A stretch of 64,000 nt of DNA from JAJFUE01 sp041687335 (lineage in GTDB: Bacteria; Sumerlaeota; Sumerlaeia; MVZB01), in NCBI GenBank assembly GCA_041687335.1, contig JAWLCE010000019.1, positions 19,138 through 83,137 on the forward strand. The letters run 5' to 3'. The notes under the pieces were generated by a model. It saw nothing but the letters and a program-made list of their open reading frames with translations. It did not search any database and was not told the origin of the DNA. Positions 62,601-64,000 of the stretch are shown here, piece after piece. Each line of letters begins with the position of its first letter. Positions within the stretch are counted from its first letter, which is position 1. The translations under genes and the position numbers were made by a program.

Positions 62601-64000
62601 GCAGCCAAAGCCGGATGGGCTGACCAGCCGAAGCAATGGCGACATCGAAGTGGCGGGTCAGTGCGCGCCCTTGCAGATGATCGGCGAAGGCTCGCAAGCC
62701 GGTGCCGTCGTGGCGCACGCCCAGACGCAGCCATTGGTCACCCTCCCCGCGCACCACCACCCCCTGGGCCTGCGAGCGCCGCCAGGGTGCCGAGTCAAAT
62801 TTCAGCTCGACTTCAAAGTTTACATCCGCCGCCGCCTGCAGCATGCGTGGATAGCGGCTCAATTCTGCCGCGACCGTCTCGGCAATGATGCCGGCCCCCG
62901 TGACATCCGGGTGGACCATGTCGGGGAAATAAACGCCATACGGTGCCAGCGCCGTGTAAAGGTCGAGCACGCCAGCATCGCTGGCGGCGGCCACCTGCTC
63001 GATCCGCGGGATGACCTCCCCGCTCAGGACCGCATCGGTGATGCCATAGTTGCCGGGGAAGGCCGGCACGGGCTTGCACACCAGTACGCGCGGTCGCGTA
63101 GGCAAGTCCCTGAAGATTGCGATCATGTCAAGATAGTCGCCGATGAATTCGTCTGCGTATGGGTCCCAATTTTGCGACTTGGTATCATTTGTACCCAGCA
63201 TGATGATGACGATGTGGGGGTTGAATGCGCGGGCATTGGCGAAGGCCGGCTGGTTCCAGTAGGGGATATCGCCGTTGCGCAGCATCGTTGCGCCGTTGTG
63301 GCCGAAGTTGCCGACTTGCCAGCCCGAGCCCAGCAGCGCCGCGAGTTGGGCCGGGTAACTCTGGGTGTGGCGATCGGCCAGGCCATAGCCATAGGTGATG
63401 CTGTTGCCGACACACGCCACGCGGATCGGCTCGCCGGGGATGGGAAGGGGGGTGTCAGGGGCTGACACTTGCGGGCCGCCCAGCAGCAACTGCGCTCCAT
63501 TGATCCCATGCGCGCCATCGCCCAGCGGGTCCTCGAAGGTCCAATGAGTCGCCAGCACCGGTGAGCTGAAATCGTCGGAGACGAAGAACGGCGCAGGGGT
63601 CAGGTCGGGCACGAAGTGCGCAACCACGCTCGCATCGCCCGTGATCGTCATGCTGGTGGGATTGTCGGTGGTGGCGAGGTCGCCGCTCCAGCGCTCGAAG
63701 ATCCAGCCTTCCGCCGGCGTCGCCGTCAGGCCGACCTGGCTGCCCTCCTCATAGGCCTCGAGCTGCGGTGACCGGGCGACCGTGCCTTCGCCTTCAACTT
63801 GCAGGGTCAGGCTATATGTCGGCGGCGGCTGCGGCACGAAGTGGGCAACCACGCTCGCATCGCCCAGGATCGTCATGCTGGTGGGATTGTCGGTGGTGGC
63901 AAGGTCGCCGCTCCAGCGCTCGAAGATCCAGCCTTCCGCCGGCGTCGCCGTCAGGCCGACCTGGCTGCCCTCCTCATAGGCCTCGAGCTGCGGTGACCGG
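59686..64000 (-). CDS. Giant repeat protein with SGNH hydrolase, 5' end cut by window edge
   Basis: More than 1400 residues visible; the frame stays open to the right edge, so the N-terminus and any signal peptide are missing. From N to C (nucleotides): divergent InlB B-repeats (PF18998-like) at 64000-63590; a concanavalin-like domain split by an SGNH hydrolase (about 63590-62400; hydrolase 63430-62850 with VACVGNSITYG, IIMLGTND and DMVHPD as Ser, Asn and Asp-His); two B-repeats 62340-61980; a second, unsplit concanavalin-like domain 61960-61390; a repeat 61380-61130; FN3 61130-60870; a repeat 60850-60640; a C-terminal beta region to 59689 ending in ISLVRLPGLN. Likely a secreted esterase that acts on glycan acyl groups. 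Confidence 0.82.
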   Translation of the reverse strand, partial: RSPQLEAYEEGSQVGLTATPAEGWIFERWSGDLATTDNPTSMTILGDASVVAHFVPQPPPTYSLTLQVEGEGTVARSPQLEAYEEGSQVGLTATPAEGWIFERWSGDLATTDNPTSMTITGDASVVAHFVPDLTPAPFFVSDDFSSPVLATHWTFEDPLGDGAHGINGAQLLLGGPQVSAPDTPLPIPGEPIRVACVGNSITYGYGLADRHTQSYPAQLAALLGSGWQVGNFGHNGATMLRNGDIPYWNQPAFANARAFNPHIVIIMLGTNDTKSQNWDPYADEFIGDYLDMIAIFRDLPTRPRVLVCKPVPAFPGNYGITDAVLSGEVIPRIEQVAAASDAGVLDLYTALAPYGVYFPDMVHPDVTGAGIIAETVAAELSRYPRMLQAAADVNFEVELKFDSAPWRRSQAQGVVVRGEGDQWLRLGVRHDGTGLRAFADHLQGRALTRHFDVAIASAGQPIRLWLQREGASWLLSSAVADGEMEIVGYCEQALTVTAIGPFAGAAEGAGFSGIVDYAFDTATPVHPEDGGRQTVTLQTRGPGVADAAPAQATYQAGENVWLTATPAAGWHFERWSGDLATTDNPTSLTVAGDAIVVAHFVPQPLPTYNLSVQIEGEGVVARSPQLEAYEEGSQVVLTATPAAGWGFDGWSGSLSGSANPASLTMTVDAVVTAHFSELNPQNPSGIISDDFSGGFNDQLWTQVNPVGDGEFAFNGAQALISVPEGSSHDIWRTGILAPRLMQPAADVDFEVEAKFESQPSRRFQTQGILVQGANDSWLRFEFFHDGSTMRIFAGAISGTSAVARINRKIPSASPMRMRVMRTDQDWMLSYAVGSGSWTIAGLFTQNMIVHAIGPYAGNVDGPAHTGIIDYFINTTLPVEPEDFGLRSVTVLPTPRGAILTWPDQTLFADGDTVQISAVPDWNDRFDQWEGALSGTTNPLTLTVSGDIVGRARFVPLIQDVQVSAGPTAATVSWTTAEPATSRVDYGLTEELELGYVLELQPKTQHMLIIEDLQPGTIYYFRVASVDEMGREGRTSIQSFTTQTASTPLTLTLNVQGEGTLTATPARASYEAGESVILQASPAVDWVFAGWSGDAQGSTNPLTVVMDGNMAITANFTATEGPTISMWYGNHRRVGHHGVPQVWVDVLGTVGGDTPISFLTFQLNGGPSRILFRGPTNRRLQHAGDFNAQVSIYELLPGLNQVLITAIDSQNRVTQQAVTIDYLDGNVLGDELLVDWTAVEDLHDGVTIVDGVWEISPAGLRNVTVGYDRLAAVGDIYWSDYEITVPITVHSYDPLGFEGINTHPGAGLIIRWNGHTDVPIDCTQPTCGWVPHGNSVWYRWGADGGVSGNFSTGTLADSSGRILDYDVTYIYKARVETIPGQGHYYSKKVWRADLPEPAGWDRQAFGHTDVTGGSVLLISHWVEMTVGNISLVRLPGLN
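63611..64000. repeat. 225-bp tandem direct repeat encoding B-repeats
   Basis: Two copies, 63611-63775 and 63836-64000, are offset by exactly 225 bp (75 codons). They differ at only a few of about 165 positions. A third, more diverged copy lies near 62190-62310. Both encode the motif around GWIFERWSGDLATTDNPTS. The second copy reaches the window edge, so the array may continue. Confidence 0.9.

Noticed and set aside
20674..64000. PEP-CTERM / exosortase system
   Set aside because: The combination of EPS genes and a sigma-54 activator suggested it, but no exosortase and no PEP-CTERM tail were found on the secreted proteins.

Overview
The window is a high-GC bacterial segment with small gaps between genes. 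It has two secretion-signal types (Sec signal peptides and lipoprotein lipoboxes), sigma-54 machinery and a large exopolysaccharide (EPS) locus. No rRNA, tRNA, insertion sequence or CRISPR array was found. The mix points to a diderm environmental bacterium rich in secreted glycan-active and LamG/beta-helix proteins: heparinase-like lyases, a GH127-like enzyme, a DUF1961-like lipoprotein, giant repeat proteins and aromatic 2-oxoacid metabolism. A PVC, Hydrogenedentota or Sumerlaeota-type lineage is my guess only; nothing in the window fixes the phylum.

Layout. 1-4000 (minus): a GH127-like lipoprotein cut by the left edge, a BNR-repeat exported protein, LemA and a DUF3137-like membrane protein. 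4100-4753 (plus): a RelE-like toxin / AbrB-like antitoxin pair with its own promoter and dyad. 4790-8373 (minus): iorA-iorB-paaK, an arylpyruvate / arylacetate module whose IorA lacks the usual ferredoxin tail. A 60-bp hairpin-rich intergenic element lies at 8498-8557. 8603-16498: a GT2, a heparinase-like protein fused to a C-terminal propeller, a DUF1961-like lipoprotein and a second heparinase-like protein. 16522-20129 (minus): a nucleotidyltransferase-fold protein, a GT2 and a sigma-54 activator.

From 20674 rightward runs an EPS locus of the Wzx/Wzy type: a degenerate GGDEF-like protein, Wzz, a CpsD-like ATPase, an initiating sugar transferase with a GGDEF-like N-terminus and a Gfo/Idh/MocA dehydrogenase. 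Two very long secreted proteins on the opposite strand (25974-35982) interrupt it. It resumes at 36444 with a pyruvyltransferase, an FrhB-like protein, Wzy, glycosyltransferases, AsnB-like amidotransferase, N-acetyltransferase, aminotransferase, DUF354 protein, Wzx, a second acetyltransferase, a phosphoribosyltransferase-HAD fusion and a GT4. A further block (52310-58634) makes or modifies a nucleotide sugar: epimerase, three related methyltransferases, nucleotidyltransferase and PIG-L deacetylase. The right end (minus) carries a GT2 and a giant protein with an SGNH hydrolase, cut by the window edge.

How it fits together. The dehydrogenase, acetyltransferase and aminotransferase resemble the steps that make 2,3-diamino sugars. 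Glycosyltransferases build the unit on the lipid carrier, Wzx flips it, Wzy polymerises it, and Wzz with the CpsD-like ATPase sets chain length. No outer-membrane export protein is seen. The most interesting signal is regulatory: sigma-54 type -24/-12 elements with exact GG-N10-GC spacing precede the activator gene itself, the EPS operon, the pyruvyltransferase operon, the epimerase operon and one giant secreted protein. The activator has Glu where the receiver phosphoacceptor Asp should be. This looks like a local sigma-54 regulon coupling EPS synthesis with surface-protein production.
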